Below are positions 23,597-32,391 of a stretch of 40,714 nucleotides of DNA, piece after piece (the first letter of the stretch is position 1; each line of letters begins with the position of its first letter). The DNA is from a virus. The notes below the pieces were generated by a model that was not told the origin of the DNA, did not search any database, and saw only the letters and a program-made list of their open reading frames with translations. The stretch is taken from the IMG/VR virus record IMGVR_UViG_3300048588_000134, positions 1-40,714 of that record; one strand, 5' to 3'. The position numbers were made by a program, and so were the translations under genes.

Positions 23597-25519
23597 TTAT
23601 TCGTTTGTTTTCTTTATCATTTCTGGTAAAGCCTTGTCTCCGACACCCATTCCGGCAGTCATATTTGTTGCGCTTGGTCCAGCAGGGAACAGCTCTGGGT
23701 TCGTTTTCTTGAGCATCATCGCTTTCTTGTGAGCATTAATGTGAGCATACTTTGCTGGAGTATCTGATAGTTTGTTATGTATCTCCATATGAATAACGTG
23801 ATCATCTTCTGGCTTTACTACCACAATACCGTTGGCCTCTAGTACCTTGTTTTCATCTTCGGCAATAAGCTCATCGATAACTGGTGGCAATATTTGGTCA
23901 ATCTCATCTTTTTTGAGTCCAGATAAACGGCCCATCTTCTTTAAGGCATAGCGTAGATTGGCATTTGGATCTTGAGCGATCATTTGAACATAGCCTCTAA
24001 ACACCTGTAGCTTGTTGTAATTCTTAGCCTCGCTTACAACACGGCTTTCAACCTTAACATCGGGGTCAACACTAGCCACGATGTTTTCACGTCGTAGCGG
24101 TCTAAATTTAGCTCCTAGCGCCCCGCTAATACGGATGGACTTCTCGTCTATACCGTCCTTAAAATAGGTTTTGTACAAGAAATACCACTGTTGCCAAAAT
24201 CTCTTTTCGGACCAGCCAAAGATTTTAGCGGTCAAAGAGTAGCGAGTATCGACTTTATTGTTCACAATATTAAGCTCGGTAGCTGTTCTCTTTTCCCCAC
24301 CAACCTGTCCTTGCTGAATGTCCGGCGTTGCTGTTGCCTTTTGTGCGGCCAAGTCTAGGGTAGTCAAAATGTAATTAACATCGTTCTTTAAACCATCCTT
24401 TGCCATAATTTGAACGGCGCCACTAGGGTTTCCGTCGACACCAATAAATTTGTTTTGCTCGTAATTTAGATCTGCTCGGTTCTTGATTTTGTTTGTGTCA
24501 AACAAATACATAGGATATAGGCCACTTTCTGCCACCTTGATACCTAAGTTTGTTAGTTTTGCTCTAGCTCTCTGCTTATCCTCAACTAGATCGGGAATAG
24601 ACACACCATCCCAATCATTTGAAATAGGATACAAAGAACGGTCCATAATAGGGATTTTTTTACCCTTTAATTCGGTGTAGCGCACAACCGTCTTTCGTCC
24701 ATCAGCCAAGCCAACTAAAACTAATTTACCCTTGTAAGTAGTGATCCACTCAAGCACTCGATAAGTAGAACTCTCACCTTTTAAGTCTCCTTGATATTTT
24801 GAGGTGCTTGCGTATCCTTGAGCCTCTTGTCTCGCTTGTTCATTACGGTCAATTAAAGAGGTTATATCGGTATTGTCTGGTTTTAGGCTCTGAATATTGA
24901 AGTAATAGCCAGCGTCTTTCATTTCTTGCTTAGTAGGTCTGATCTCACGGCCGATAAAACGTGCCTTTCCACGTCCTTTCATATCGCCATTGACACTTTT
25001 TGCTCTAGGGTCACGCAGGGTATTCATTGGATCCCAGTTTTCTGGTACGGGGGTTTTCTTTTCTCGGTCAAATTCCATCAACATAACTAGTCCACGCCCG
25101 AAAAAGGAAGTATCCCAATCCCAAACGTAGTCAACAACATCTTTTTGCATCTCGTCGTAATCATAAGTGGCCAAATCATCTAGGTTTTCCACAGTTTCCT
25201 CGTCTCCAGACTCTCTAGGTTCAAAATTAACCATCAATCTATCGTCATAAAGAGACGCCAAGACGGTTTGGTGTATAGTAAATAGCAAAGGATCACCCAC
25301 TGCTGACTTATCCCTCTTTTGATTGTTATATAATTTGAGTCTCAAAGCCCATTCGTCCCATTTAGGCTTCATAAACCAGTAGGCTAGCTGGTATTCGCTC
25401 TCAATTTGAGCAATCAAATCCTTAAAATCTCGCTTTGAGTTAAGCTCGTTCTTTTCTTCAAGTGTTTCCGGTACTGCGATTTCTATTTTTTTATTTATTT
25501 TAGATTTTGTCTTAGGCAT
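23597..25519 (-). CDS. Portal protein
   Basis: This 640-residue protein has an early KPKWDEWALRLKLYNN segment, a VGDPLLFTIHQTVLASLYD helix, a conserved central wing (LYPISNDWDGVSIPDLVEDKQ, shortened), and a C-terminal half including TPDIQQGQVGGEKRTATELN and a RYSLTAKIFGWSEKRFWQQW helix. This matches the general layout of large podovirus portals, which form the dodecameric DNA entry ring. The gene is followed by scaffold and capsid as expected. It has its own extended -10 promoter upstream. Confidence 0.8.
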   Translation of the reverse strand: MPKTKSKINKKIEIAVPETLEEKNELNSKRDFKDLIAQIESEYQLAYWFMKPKWDEWALRLKLYNNQKRDKSAVGDPLLFTIHQTVLASLYDDRLMVNFEPRESGDEETVENLDDLATYDYDEMQKDVVDYVWDWDTSFFGRGLVMLMEFDREKKTPVPENWDPMNTLRDPRAKSVNGDMKGRGKARFIGREIRPTKQEMKDAGYYFNIQSLKPDNTDITSLIDRNEQARQEAQGYASTSKYQGDLKGESSTYRVLEWITTYKGKLVLVGLADGRKTVVRYTELKGKKIPIMDRSLYPISNDWDGVSIPDLVEDKQRARAKLTNLGIKVAESGLYPMYLFDTNKIKNRADLNYEQNKFIGVDGNPSGAVQIMAKDGLKNDVNYILTTLDLAAQKATATPDIQQGQVGGEKRTATELNIVNNKVDTRYSLTAKIFGWSEKRFWQQWYFLYKTYFKDGIDEKSIRISGALGAKFRPLRRENIVASVDPDVKVESRVVSEAKNYNKLQVFRGYVQMIAQDPNANLRYALKKMGRLSGLKKDEIDQILPPVIDELIAEDENKVLEANGIVVVKPEDDHVIHMEIHNKLSDTPAKYAHINAHKKAMMLKKTNPELFPAGPSATNMTAGMGVGDKALPEMIKKTNE

Positions 25520-25557
25520 TTGGAAACTGGCGATTTCCTTTGACTACTGTTTTATTA

Positions 25558-25566
25558 ATTATAGCA
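25558..25566 (-). promoter_or_regulatory. Leftward extended -10 promoter (TGCTATAAT) for the head genes
   Basis: The minus strand reads TTTTGAGAAGTG then TGCTATAAT, closely similar to the sequence before the gene at 32384. The portal ATG lies 38 bases beyond the -10. Confidence 0.6.
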
Positions 25567-25589
25567 CACTTCTCAAAAAAAACATATTG

Positions 25590-26072
25590 TCAACTAACTT
25601 TATTAAAAATCTTGTGCTTACATAGATCCGATATTGTTTTTGGTGTGCAAATTAGACCCTCGCCCAAAGTGTAGTAGTAGCAAAAATCGACCAACTCGCT
25701 ACAGATCACCAACGTCTCGTCATTGTTCTGTAATTTAAATTTTAAAACCTTAGCCTTGAAGATCCACCACAGTCTTGAAAAATCGTATTTACGGCCCACC
25801 ATTTCAAGCATTTCGTGTTCTGGCCTAGGTAGTAGCGTTTCCGTGCGGTATACGTCAAAATTACCCCATTCTTGGAGCTTGTTGATCACTACTCCACCTC
25901 GTTTTTCGTGGCTTTCTATAAAGAGCGGTATACCGTGTTCATACTTCCAAAAAATAGCGGCGTGAGAATAATCTGATCCGTCTACAAAACTAATAAGACG
26001 ACTTACGAAACCGTTTGTAGGCTTGAATAAGATAATATCTCCATATTGATATTTGTTTTGTAGGTTAGGCAT
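25590..26072 (-). CDS. Permuted NlpC/P60-like (YiiX/LRAT-type) papain-fold protein
   Basis: A 160-residue protein with the circularly permuted papain arrangement: GDIILFKPTNGFVSRLI, catalytic-type H in SDYSHAAIFW, E in FIESHEKRGG and a later C in VICSELVDF. Such domains act as amidases, peptidases or acyltransferases. Because it sits between spike and portal genes rather than with the holin, it may be a virion-borne wall enzyme or a maturation factor. ATG 26072 is preferred over an upstream TTG at 26099 lying within the TTGACAAT direct repeats. Confidence 0.7.
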   Translation of the reverse strand: MPNLQNKYQYGDIILFKPTNGFVSRLISFVDGSDYSHAAIFWKYEHGIPLFIESHEKRGGVVINKLQEWGNFDVYRTETLLPRPEHEMLEMVGRKYDFSRLWWIFKAKVLKFKLQNNDETLVICSELVDFCYYYTLGEGLICTPKTISDLCKHKIFNKVS

Positions 26073-26078
26073 TTGGTT

Positions 26079-26100
26079 TGGTTGACAATGGGTTGACAAT
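26079..26100. repeat. Tandem TTGACAAT direct repeat
   Basis: Two TTGACAAT copies separated by GGG lie immediately upstream of the NlpC-like gene. They may be a small regulatory site or a remnant of slippage; nothing decides between these. Confidence 0.3.
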
Positions 26101-26119
26101 TATTAAGCTGTGGTTGTCA

Positions 26120-26359
26120 TTAGGCATTTAATTCTACTAATTTATTGACCATTGGTGTTTGGAAATTTTGCTGTAAGAAAGTAAGGACTACTGTAACCAT
26201 TTCTGGTGAGATGTTATAGCCATAATAATAAGTTTTCAAAATATCTTCACCATCTAAAATTTCAATTTTAAACTGAACGTAAATCGCCTCGCTGATTAAA
26301 TTATATTCAAATTTATCTAGCGTATATCTTTTGTTTTCTACTGTTGTTGTGATTATCAT
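26120..26359 (-). CDS. Small protein of unknown function
   Basis: A 79-residue, beta-to-helix protein (RYTLDKFEYNLISEAIYVQF, then VVLTFLQQNF). No domain was recognised. It follows the spike gene and a 46-residue ORF with short spacings, and probably encodes a minor structural or chaperone protein. Confidence 0.5.
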   Translation of the reverse strand: MIITTTVENKRYTLDKFEYNLISEAIYVQFKIEILDGEDILKTYYYGYNISPEMVTVVLTFLQQNFQTPMVNKLVELNA

Positions 26360-26363
26360 ATAT

Positions 26364-26504
26364 TTAATTTACGGTTACTGACCACTCTACTTGCTCTTGC
26401 GTATAATCGGCTTTATATTCGGGTATTGGCTCACCACTTCCTAAGTTCATTTTAACATTAGTATTTAAAATCCATAATTCGCCTTGTAAAATTGGGTGTA
26501 TCAT
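26364..26504 (-). CDS. Very small protein downstream of the tail spike
   Basis: This 46-residue ORF (MIHPILQGELWILNTNVKMN start, ending YTQEQVEWSVTVN) fills the gap between the spike gene and the 79-residue gene with only a few bases on each side. Nothing in it suggests a function; the tight packing is the main support that it is real. Confidence 0.5.
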   Translation of the reverse strand: MIHPILQGELWILNTNVKMNLGSGEPIPEYKADYTQEQVEWSVTVN

Positions 26505-26508
26505 AATT

Positions 26509-29004
26509 TTATGTTATCGCTGGATCGTCTAGCCAAATTGCCACGTTATTAGCATTGTAAATAAATTCCAAAGCTAGTTCGCCATTATGGTCTATTTCAC
26601 CACCAGTTGCCGAGATTGAATATTGAACCCAAGATGCAGTAAGTGAGGTAATATCTGAACCGACCTTTATCACTTTTCCACCAAGTCTTAATTGAGGTGT
26701 AATAGTTCCTGCCCAAGCACCGCTATCTCGTTTTAGCCAGTATGATATTGTTCTGCCGACTCCTGAATTTACTCCATAGGAAAGCATTTTTTGTGGCGAC
26801 ACTATACTTGCGATAGTAGAGCTGTTTTGTAACTTCATTGAGTAACCTGCTGTGCGATAAACAGAGGTGTCTTTGACATAAGAACCATTGGCGTAATATG
26901 AGCCGTCTGGTAAGCCGAACGAGTTTTCAAGAGTATATTGAGGTCGGTTATAACTAGCACCTGCTACAATCTGGTATGCCTTTGCGATACTTGGTGCGTC
27001 TATTGAACAGTCACGAACATCAATAGTATCTCCGTTTAATACTCTTGATAAAAAATAATTGACTGGTGTTGTAGTATCACAATCCCAAACCTTTAATCCG
27101 TGAGTATATTGGTCTTGGTTTATATCGTTATTATTAGAGCTAAAAGAGCAACCAAATATATTTGTCTGAAAGTTTTGCTGTAATACTATTGCGTTAGAAG
27201 TATTATTTGATAATGTGCAGTTTTGAATATTGATTGATATGGTTGTCGTTAAGGTCTGCATACCAGTGATACAAGCGTTTGAGGTGCAACCAATTAAAGT
27301 TGTATTTGATCCAAGCTGAAATCCAGTAGAGAGTGTGCAAGTATCAGCAATACAGTTATCTAGTCTTGTTGCTGAGTTAACAACAAAACCAGTTCCACAT
27401 TCTGCTTTACAGTTATTGACTCCACCATTTGTCGTAAGCGTATAAGCTCCGTTTGATCTTGAAATAGAATAACAATAATCAAATCTTGCATTTGAGTTTG
27501 TATAAAAAGGTGCTAGGTTTGCGGTATTTCCAACACCAGAGCAATATCTAGTAATAGCAGACGAGCTATCGGCTTGAAAACCATAATAAAGTCTGGTGTT
27601 TGCGTAACAATATTCAACAATATTATTTGTGCCTACTGGTCTAATACCCCTTGCCGACTCGAACGATCCGATATAACGAATTGTATCGGCTACACCAGAA
27701 AAACTCCATTGATAAATATCTCCCGTTGAAGTAACTGGCTTGATTGCTGTTTCGCCATTAGTTCGGGCGATTGCGGTATTGTGAATAAAGTCATAACCAC
27801 CCTCATATAATACTCCGTTTGTGTTTGTCGTGATTGCTGTCGTTCCTGCGATACCTGCCGATACGATTTCAGTACCACTTCTTAATCTATTAACTGATGA
27901 TACTGTTGCTGAAATACCACCATAAGGAGCGTCTAAAGTGATTGTACTCGCTGTAATACCTGCAATTTTATAATAGACAGGTGGTCTATCTGCGTAAGTT
28001 CCTATATCCCAACCCTCTACTGTGGCAGAAGTTAAGCCGATATAATTTCCTACAGATAATACACTTCTCAAATCTACTGTTGTGGTAACTACTTGCTGAT
28101 TTCTTTGAAAAACAATATCACCAGAACCGACTTGAATTGAAGAGTCACGAACAAAAGTTTTTGCGATTTTTACTTCGTCACCTGCATAAAATCTACCCTC
28201 TAAAGAAGAAGAATAATAAGTTGTAAGATCGTTTATTGTTTTAAACGGTCTAGTAACTGTTCCTGCTGTAAAAGTTCCATAAGCAGAGGAGTCTACACCA
28301 CTTAATTCAAAAGTGTCAGTCGTTTTATTTGCGACTGTATATGCCTTTTCATTTATTTCTGTCATACCAGAAACTTCTGGTATAACCAAGTCACCATTAT
28401 TATATCCGTGTCCTTTAGCATTAACGACAGCAGGATTTGCTTTTGTGACACTTTGAATAGCAATCTTACGCCATTGAGTCCAAGTACCGGCATTAGTACA
28501 GTGACCGCCAAAACCAGATGAGTCAAAATTACTTCCGTCTAAATTCATAAGTTCAAAGGTGTCGGCTGTCAAAACAGTTTTTACTTTATAATTCAATCCG
28601 TTTAAAGTTGTAAATCCTGTTCCTGCTAAGCTAGTAGGTGTAACAATTTGACCAGCACCAAAGCCGTGACCTATTGAAGATACAACCATTGGATTTGACC
28701 GAGAACAAGCAGGTGTTGCTTGACCGCCTGATGTGTAAGTAGCATAAGCAGTCGAGTCAACTCCGTCTAGTGTAAAATTATTGGCGTCAACGACTGTGAT
28801 TTGATGAGTGATATTGTTTACTTGTGACATACCACCAACAGAGGCAAGGTGTACAAACATACCAGTAGAAAATCCGTGCGAGTTTAAGGTAACTTGGCAA
28901 GGATTTGCTTTTGAAATAGCAGAAATACCTGTTTTTATAGTTGTAGTTTTTGCTACAAGTGCCGAGTCTGAACCATTTAAAAAATCTACATATTGTTTTG
29001 CCAT
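26509..29004 (-). CDS. Tail spike with right-handed beta-helix
   Basis: At 831 residues, the first 250 contain three related 70-85-residue beta modules (NSHGFSTGMFVHL, GHGFGAGQIVTP and GHGYNNGDLVIP), a layout typical of phage fibre bases. Residues about 420-660 carry short turn-rich repeats with many N, C and T (RLDNCIADTC, TTLIGCTSNAC, SINIQNCTLSN), the ladder pattern of a pectate-lyase-like beta-helix. A carbohydrate-binding-like beta-sandwich closes the protein (SYWLKRDSGAW). I infer a receptor-binding spike, possibly depolymerising; catalytic residues cannot be assigned. Confidence 0.75.
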   Translation of the reverse strand: MAKQYVDFLNGSDSALVAKTTTIKTGISAISKANPCQVTLNSHGFSTGMFVHLASVGGMSQVNNITHQITVVDANNFTLDGVDSTAYATYTSGGQATPACSRSNPMVVSSIGHGFGAGQIVTPTSLAGTGFTTLNGLNYKVKTVLTADTFELMNLDGSNFDSSGFGGHCTNAGTWTQWRKIAIQSVTKANPAVVNAKGHGYNNGDLVIPEVSGMTEINEKAYTVANKTTDTFELSGVDSSAYGTFTAGTVTRPFKTINDLTTYYSSSLEGRFYAGDEVKIAKTFVRDSSIQVGSGDIVFQRNQQVVTTTVDLRSVLSVGNYIGLTSATVEGWDIGTYADRPPVYYKIAGITASTITLDAPYGGISATVSSVNRLRSGTEIVSAGIAGTTAITTNTNGVLYEGGYDFIHNTAIARTNGETAIKPVTSTGDIYQWSFSGVADTIRYIGSFESARGIRPVGTNNIVEYCYANTRLYYGFQADSSSAITRYCSGVGNTANLAPFYTNSNARFDYCYSISRSNGAYTLTTNGGVNNCKAECGTGFVVNSATRLDNCIADTCTLSTGFQLGSNTTLIGCTSNACITGMQTLTTTISINIQNCTLSNNTSNAIVLQQNFQTNIFGCSFSSNNNDINQDQYTHGLKVWDCDTTTPVNYFLSRVLNGDTIDVRDCSIDAPSIAKAYQIVAGASYNRPQYTLENSFGLPDGSYYANGSYVKDTSVYRTAGYSMKLQNSSTIASIVSPQKMLSYGVNSGVGRTISYWLKRDSGAWAGTITPQLRLGGKVIKVGSDITSLTASWVQYSISATGGEIDHNGELALEFIYNANNVAIWLDDPAIT

Positions 29005-29005
29005 A

Positions 29006-29275
29006 TTATTTAATTCTATTCATTAGCTCATCTGAATATCGTTTGTGACTTCTTTTGTTTTGCTCTAGGTTTAGGCGGTCTAGGTTTAATTGCGTTATCA
29101 TTTCTAACTTCATTGGATAGTGTGGGTGTCCTTTTTTAATGTCTTTGTAGGCGTTATTTAAAACTCCCTCTTTTCCGTAAATTTCTTTTTGAACATCTAA
29201 AATTATAGCGTCATAGTTTTTGAGCTGTGCTACTATCTCCGTCATTGTTAATCTTATATTTTGAGTGAAGTTCAT
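29006..29275 (-). CDS. Small helical protein upstream of the spike
   Basis: The encoded 89 residues are nearly all helical and charged (TEIVAQLKNYDAIILDVQKE, then LNLDRLNLEQNKRS). No family was recognised. The gene ends two bases before the spike start, so it may be a spike assembly factor or connector. Confidence 0.5.
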   Translation of the reverse strand: MNFTQNIRLTMTEIVAQLKNYDAIILDVQKEIYGKEGVLNNAYKDIKKGHPHYPMKLEMITQLNLDRLNLEQNKRSHKRYSDELMNRIK

Positions 29276-29287
29276 ATATTTATTTTA

Positions 29288-30124
29288 TCACGATTTTAGT
29301 GTTTTTAAAACCACAACAAACTTTTTTCCGACATCATTACTTTCTAAATAAAGTGCAAAACAATCGCCACCATTGAAAGCGGTAGTCATAGAAGTAAGTG
29401 ACTCATCTTTGTTTGTTTTTTGTGCAGTAAGTGTCGGCTTTTCTGATCCAGCAATACTATCTGCGACTGTCGGTGGATAATTTCCTGTCGTATCTTTCCA
29501 AACATCAAAGACTGCGGTACAAGCGACTGGCGGATTTGAAACTTCGCTGATATACCAAGCCACGATAGTACCAGAGTATAGGGCTTGTGGAATATGAAAA
29601 ACTAAACCAGCAGGGACAATATCAATTCCGTTTCCGATAGTAAAAGCGATTGAACCTGTAATATTTGGCTGTGCGAATAAAAGCTCTACCCAATCAGTTA
29701 GTTCGGTAGGGTCTGAACCTTGTAAAATAAAAGTGGTATCAATATCTGTTCTAATCGCAATATCTCCTTGACCGGCTGCTGTAAGAGCAAGCATAGCGGC
29801 CTCACTTGAAACTACGAAAGTATCAATCAAAACTGTTGACGGTAATTGCGAAACAGGAATTTTTCCACCGGCGTCTAGGGTAGCAACACCATTGTTCGCA
29901 CCTTTTTCAGAAGTATCTATCTTGTCATCTAAGGCATCTTGTGTGTCGTCTGAAATCGGTTTGTCTGCATCACTTGTATTATCCACGTTACCTAAGCCAA
30001 CATCACCTTTCACGAGTGTTGTTTCAATAACTTTACCAGAGCCGTTAGTACCCAAAACCTTTTTTGTAACTAAAGTCTCTATATATAAATCCTTTTTTAT
30101 TATTTTATCTCCTCTTGTTTCCAT
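29288..30124 (-). CDS. Tail fibre protein
   Basis: A 278-residue protein with a standard phage fibre motif: GLGNVDNTSDADKPIS, a DALDDKID segment and NGVATLDAGGKIPVSQLPS, followed by a beta-rich tip domain (GNGIDIVPAGLVFHIPQ and KKFVVVLKTL). The repeated DADKP and LDAGGKIP units are characteristic of trimeric fibre shafts. It probably contributes to host attachment with the spike and LamG proteins. Confidence 0.75.
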   Translation of the reverse strand: METRGDKIIKKDLYIETLVTKKVLGTNGSGKVIETTLVKGDVGLGNVDNTSDADKPISDDTQDALDDKIDTSEKGANNGVATLDAGGKIPVSQLPSTVLIDTFVVSSEAAMLALTAAGQGDIAIRTDIDTTFILQGSDPTELTDWVELLFAQPNITGSIAFTIGNGIDIVPAGLVFHIPQALYSGTIVAWYISEVSNPPVACTAVFDVWKDTTGNYPPTVADSIAGSEKPTLTAQKTNKDESLTSMTTAFNGGDCFALYLESNDVGKKFVVVLKTLKS

Positions 30125-30138
30125 TTTAATTCACTAGT

Positions 30139-30193
30139 CTTTGACCTCTTTCAGTTATTAAGTTTTTCCTAACAACTGAACCTAAGATCAAAG
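30139..30193. terminator. Nested stem-loop upstream of the tail fibre gene
   Basis: CTTTGA/TCAAAG (30139-30144 and 30188-30193) encloses TTCAGTT/AACTGAA (30150-30156 and 30174-30180). It lies between two structural genes and may attenuate or protect the message; no clean T tract follows on the minus strand. Confidence 0.4.
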
Positions 30194-30212
30194 TTAATGC
30201 ACTAACCTTGTT

Positions 30213-30860
30213 TTAGACTACGATAATACGTCCAGCAAACCTCAAATCTGGGCTATCTGGTACCCTAAATGATATATCCCCATTGGCCTCTACATTCGTC
30301 TCGTCTGGTTCTACTGCATTGTAGCCAGTACCACCATCCGTGATCTGTAGTTTGACACTTGGAGTAGTACCCCTCGTGTGAGTGGCCTGCGTGACCGTAA
30401 TGGTGTAATAACCACCGCTTGCGGATCCCCAATCAGTTGTGGCATCAAACGTCGCTGTGTAGCGTGTAGCGGCTGTGACGGCGGCTGTGTCCATAGGCTC
30501 TACGAACCAAGTACCACCGGCTGTGCCGTTGTCCAATAGAATATAGCGATTTGCATTACCAACGGCGATGCTATCGTATGTTCCTGTATCAGTATCATCT
30601 TCAACTAACAAAGCTACAGCACCATCGTTTAGGATGACCACTTCCCAGCCCTCTGGCAAGGTTGTAGCGTCTGGCAATACCACCAAATCATTACTTGTTG
30701 TCGCATTGAGTAATTGATAATACTCGGCGTGTCGAGTTAGGACCAAACTTGTCGATATTGTCTGATCGTTCAAGCCTTGGTCCGCTCTTTTGGCAAACGT
30801 ACCAGTTCTACCGACTGACTGGTCTCTACCTATATTTTGATCTCCTCTTACTTCTGCCAT
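30213..30860 (-). CDS. Beta-rich virion protein (paralogue of the 94-residue protein upstream)
   Basis: This 215-residue protein has an N-terminal stretch with EYYQLLNATTSNDLVVLPD and GWEVVILNDGAVALLVED, as in small fibre or neck modules. Its last part (ISFRVPDSPDLRFAGRI) mirrors the end of the next upstream gene product, indicating a duplicated C-terminal domain. Likely a virion surface or fibre-base protein; no enzyme signature. Confidence 0.55.
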   Translation of the reverse strand: MAEVRGDQNIGRDQSVGRTGTFAKRADQGLNDQTISTSLVLTRHAEYYQLLNATTSNDLVVLPDATTLPEGWEVVILNDGAVALLVEDDTDTGTYDSIAVGNANRYILLDNGTAGGTWFVEPMDTAAVTAATRYTATFDATTDWGSASGGYYTITVTQATHTRGTTPSVKLQITDGGTGYNAVEPDETNVEANGDISFRVPDSPDLRFAGRIIVV

Positions 30861-30896
30861 AATATTTTTTGATTAAAAACCTAATAAAACCGACCT

Positions 30897-31181
30897 TTAG
30901 TCCACTTTCACTATCGAGACGACACCATCAAATCTTAGATCTGGATCGACTGGCACCTTAAGTCTCGTAGTATCTGCATCGACATTTTCGACACTGTCCA
31001 CTTGTATAATTCTTCCATCCTTTCGTATCTGAACGACTGGATCAGTAGAATTAAGCGAATGGACAATATCTAAAATATAATAAGCACCACTGACCGACCA
31101 ATCAGCAATTAAAAACTCATCATCAAATGAAGTACCTTGCGCCGTCTGACTTTTTGGTGTTGAAATTCCGGGTTGTAACAT
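30897..31181 (-). CDS. Small virion protein sharing a PDLRF C-terminal domain with its neighbour
   Basis: A 94-residue protein (ADWSVSGAYYILDIVHSLNS, then RLKVPVDPDLRFDGVVSI). The VP-x2-PDLRF end matches the C-terminus of the 215-residue protein encoded just downstream, so the pair probably arose by duplication and may assemble together. Function otherwise unknown. Confidence 0.5.
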   Translation of the reverse strand: MLQPGISTPKSQTAQGTSFDDEFLIADWSVSGAYYILDIVHSLNSTDPVVQIRKDGRIIQVDSVENVDADTTRLKVPVDPDLRFDGVVSIVKVD

Positions 31182-31187
31182 ATATTT

Positions 31188-31466
31188 TTAGGCCCACGTT
31201 TCTATTTCGACTACATCGGTTATAGTTGATTGAAAATAGAGAATTATATCGCTCATTGTTTCTCGTTCAGTACCAACCATAGTCTTTGTGGAGGTGGCTG
31301 GTATAGTAATATACTCGGTACCACTTTTACCTACATCATAAGCCATCTTAATATCAGCTAGACCAGAACGGCCCTTGATAATTAGATGCTTTGTATTCGA
31401 CGGGACCTTAAACGAGTATTCGGTATTCGCCGATGCCATAGTGACATTGTGCGCTTTTCCAGTCAT
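31188..31466 (-). CDS. Small virion protein, beta-rich
   Basis: The 92-residue product (TMASANTEYSFKVPSNTKHL, then GTEYITIPATSTKTM) is rich in T, S and V with alternating hydrophobics, as in small neck or decoration proteins. No domain was named with confidence. It abuts the upstream gene, whose stop lies at 31467. Confidence 0.5.
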   Translation of the reverse strand: MTGKAHNVTMASANTEYSFKVPSNTKHLIIKGRSGLADIKMAYDVGKSGTEYITIPATSTKTMVGTERETMSDIILYFQSTITDVVEIETWA

Positions 31467-31817
31467 TTATTTATTAATATTAATGACGATTTTGCTGTCT
31501 CTATTGCTAGGGTCCATCTTCTCGGCATAATCAGCCTCGTATGTGCTAGGATCATTCTCATTTTCTTCTTCCTTTGGTATTTCTTTACCATCTACGGCCA
31601 TAACGTCTTGAATTTCTAGCGTTCCAACCTTGATACTGTTGTTTTGTACTGCACCCTCGGCCGCCTCTTGAGTAGGCAGATCATATTTTTCAGCTTGGCG
31701 TACTCCAGTCATCTCTACCACGACCTCTAAAACATATCTTTTACCGACTTCCCAATCCTTAATCGGAGGCAATTGTTGTGAAGTGAGCTGGATTGTAGGA
31801 AAATATTTTGGTTCCAT
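31467..31817 (-). CDS. Unknown structural-module protein
   Basis: At 116 residues, an N-terminal beta part (KYFPTIQLTSQQLPPIKDWE, GKRYVLEVVVEMTGV) is followed by an acidic disordered tail (EEENENDPSTYEADYAEKMD). The tail word YEADYAEKMD echoes YESDYAKKMS in the next upstream protein, suggesting a shared binding motif. The function is unknown; it is probably head- or neck-associated. Confidence 0.5.
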   Translation of the reverse strand: MEPKYFPTIQLTSQQLPPIKDWEVGKRYVLEVVVEMTGVRQAEKYDLPTQEAAEGAVQNNSIKVGTLEIQDVMAVDGKEIPKEEENENDPSTYEADYAEKMDPSNRDSKIVININK

Positions 31818-31840
31818 ATTGTTATATTAAAATTAATAAA

Positions 31841-32104
31841 TTAATAACGAGTAGATTTACCACTCATTTTTTTAGCATAGTCACTTTCATATTTCATATG
31901 ATTTACCATCACTCTAGCTCTAAATAGAGGATCACTCTCGTCTCCTTTATCAGCACGGCCTCTACTTTCACGGACCATTTTGATCATCTTAACTTCATTA
32001 TCCGCTTTTGTTTGCGCACTCCTTGACTTCATTCGAGCTGGAGCGCTCATAATATCTGATGTAACGTCGATAACTTTGTTTTTTACTTTATTTAAAATAC
32101 CCAT
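31841..32104 (-). CDS. Small basic protein of unknown function
   Basis: An 87-residue, lysine- and arginine-rich protein (ILNKVKNKVIDVTSDIMSAP, then RMKSRSAQTKADNEVKMIK) ending MKYESDYAKKMSGKS. ATG 32104 is preferred over upstream in-frame codons that run into the previous gene. Its YESDYAKKM segment resembles one in the adjacent acidic protein, so the pair may interact. Confidence 0.5.
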   Translation of the reverse strand: MGILNKVKNKVIDVTSDIMSAPARMKSRSAQTKADNEVKMIKMVRESRGRADKGDESDPLFRARVMVNHMKYESDYAKKMSGKSTRY

Positions 32105-32111
32105 AATATTA

Positions 32112-32384
32112 TTATTTAATTGGTACTGCTGGCTGTTCACTACTAAGCACAGTGTCAATAGTAGTTTGAGCCATAGCGACCATATAATTTGTAATTCTAT
32201 TCACGTCTTTGCTTGTATGAGGCAACAAAAAGAGCCTACGAATAAGGCTTTTTCTGGCATTTACATAAGACGAGTATATTTCCCCATTAACACTAGTGAT
32301 GTATTCAAAGTTTTCTCCGAGTTGTCTGATTACGATCGGGCAATTTTTATAATCCAATCTTTTTTGCAAAACCTTGATGTTCAT
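32112..32384 (-). CDS. Small protein of unknown function
   Basis: A 90-residue protein, basic in the middle (YVNARKSLIRRLFLLPHTSK), with no recognised domain. It has its own extended -10 promoter only seven bases upstream of the start codon, giving an almost leaderless message and marking the start of the neck and fibre gene cluster. Confidence 0.5.
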   Translation of the reverse strand: MNIKVLQKRLDYKNCPIVIRQLGENFEYITSVNGEIYSSYVNARKSLIRRLFLLPHTSKDVNRITNYMVAMAQTTIDTVLSSEQPAVPIK

Positions 32385-32391
32385 AAAACTT

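Noticed and set aside
25590-26099. TTG start at 26099 for the NlpC-like gene
   Set aside because: The extra nine codons fall in the TTGACAAT repeats and add no conserved sequence; the ATG at 26072 is directly before the conserved domain.
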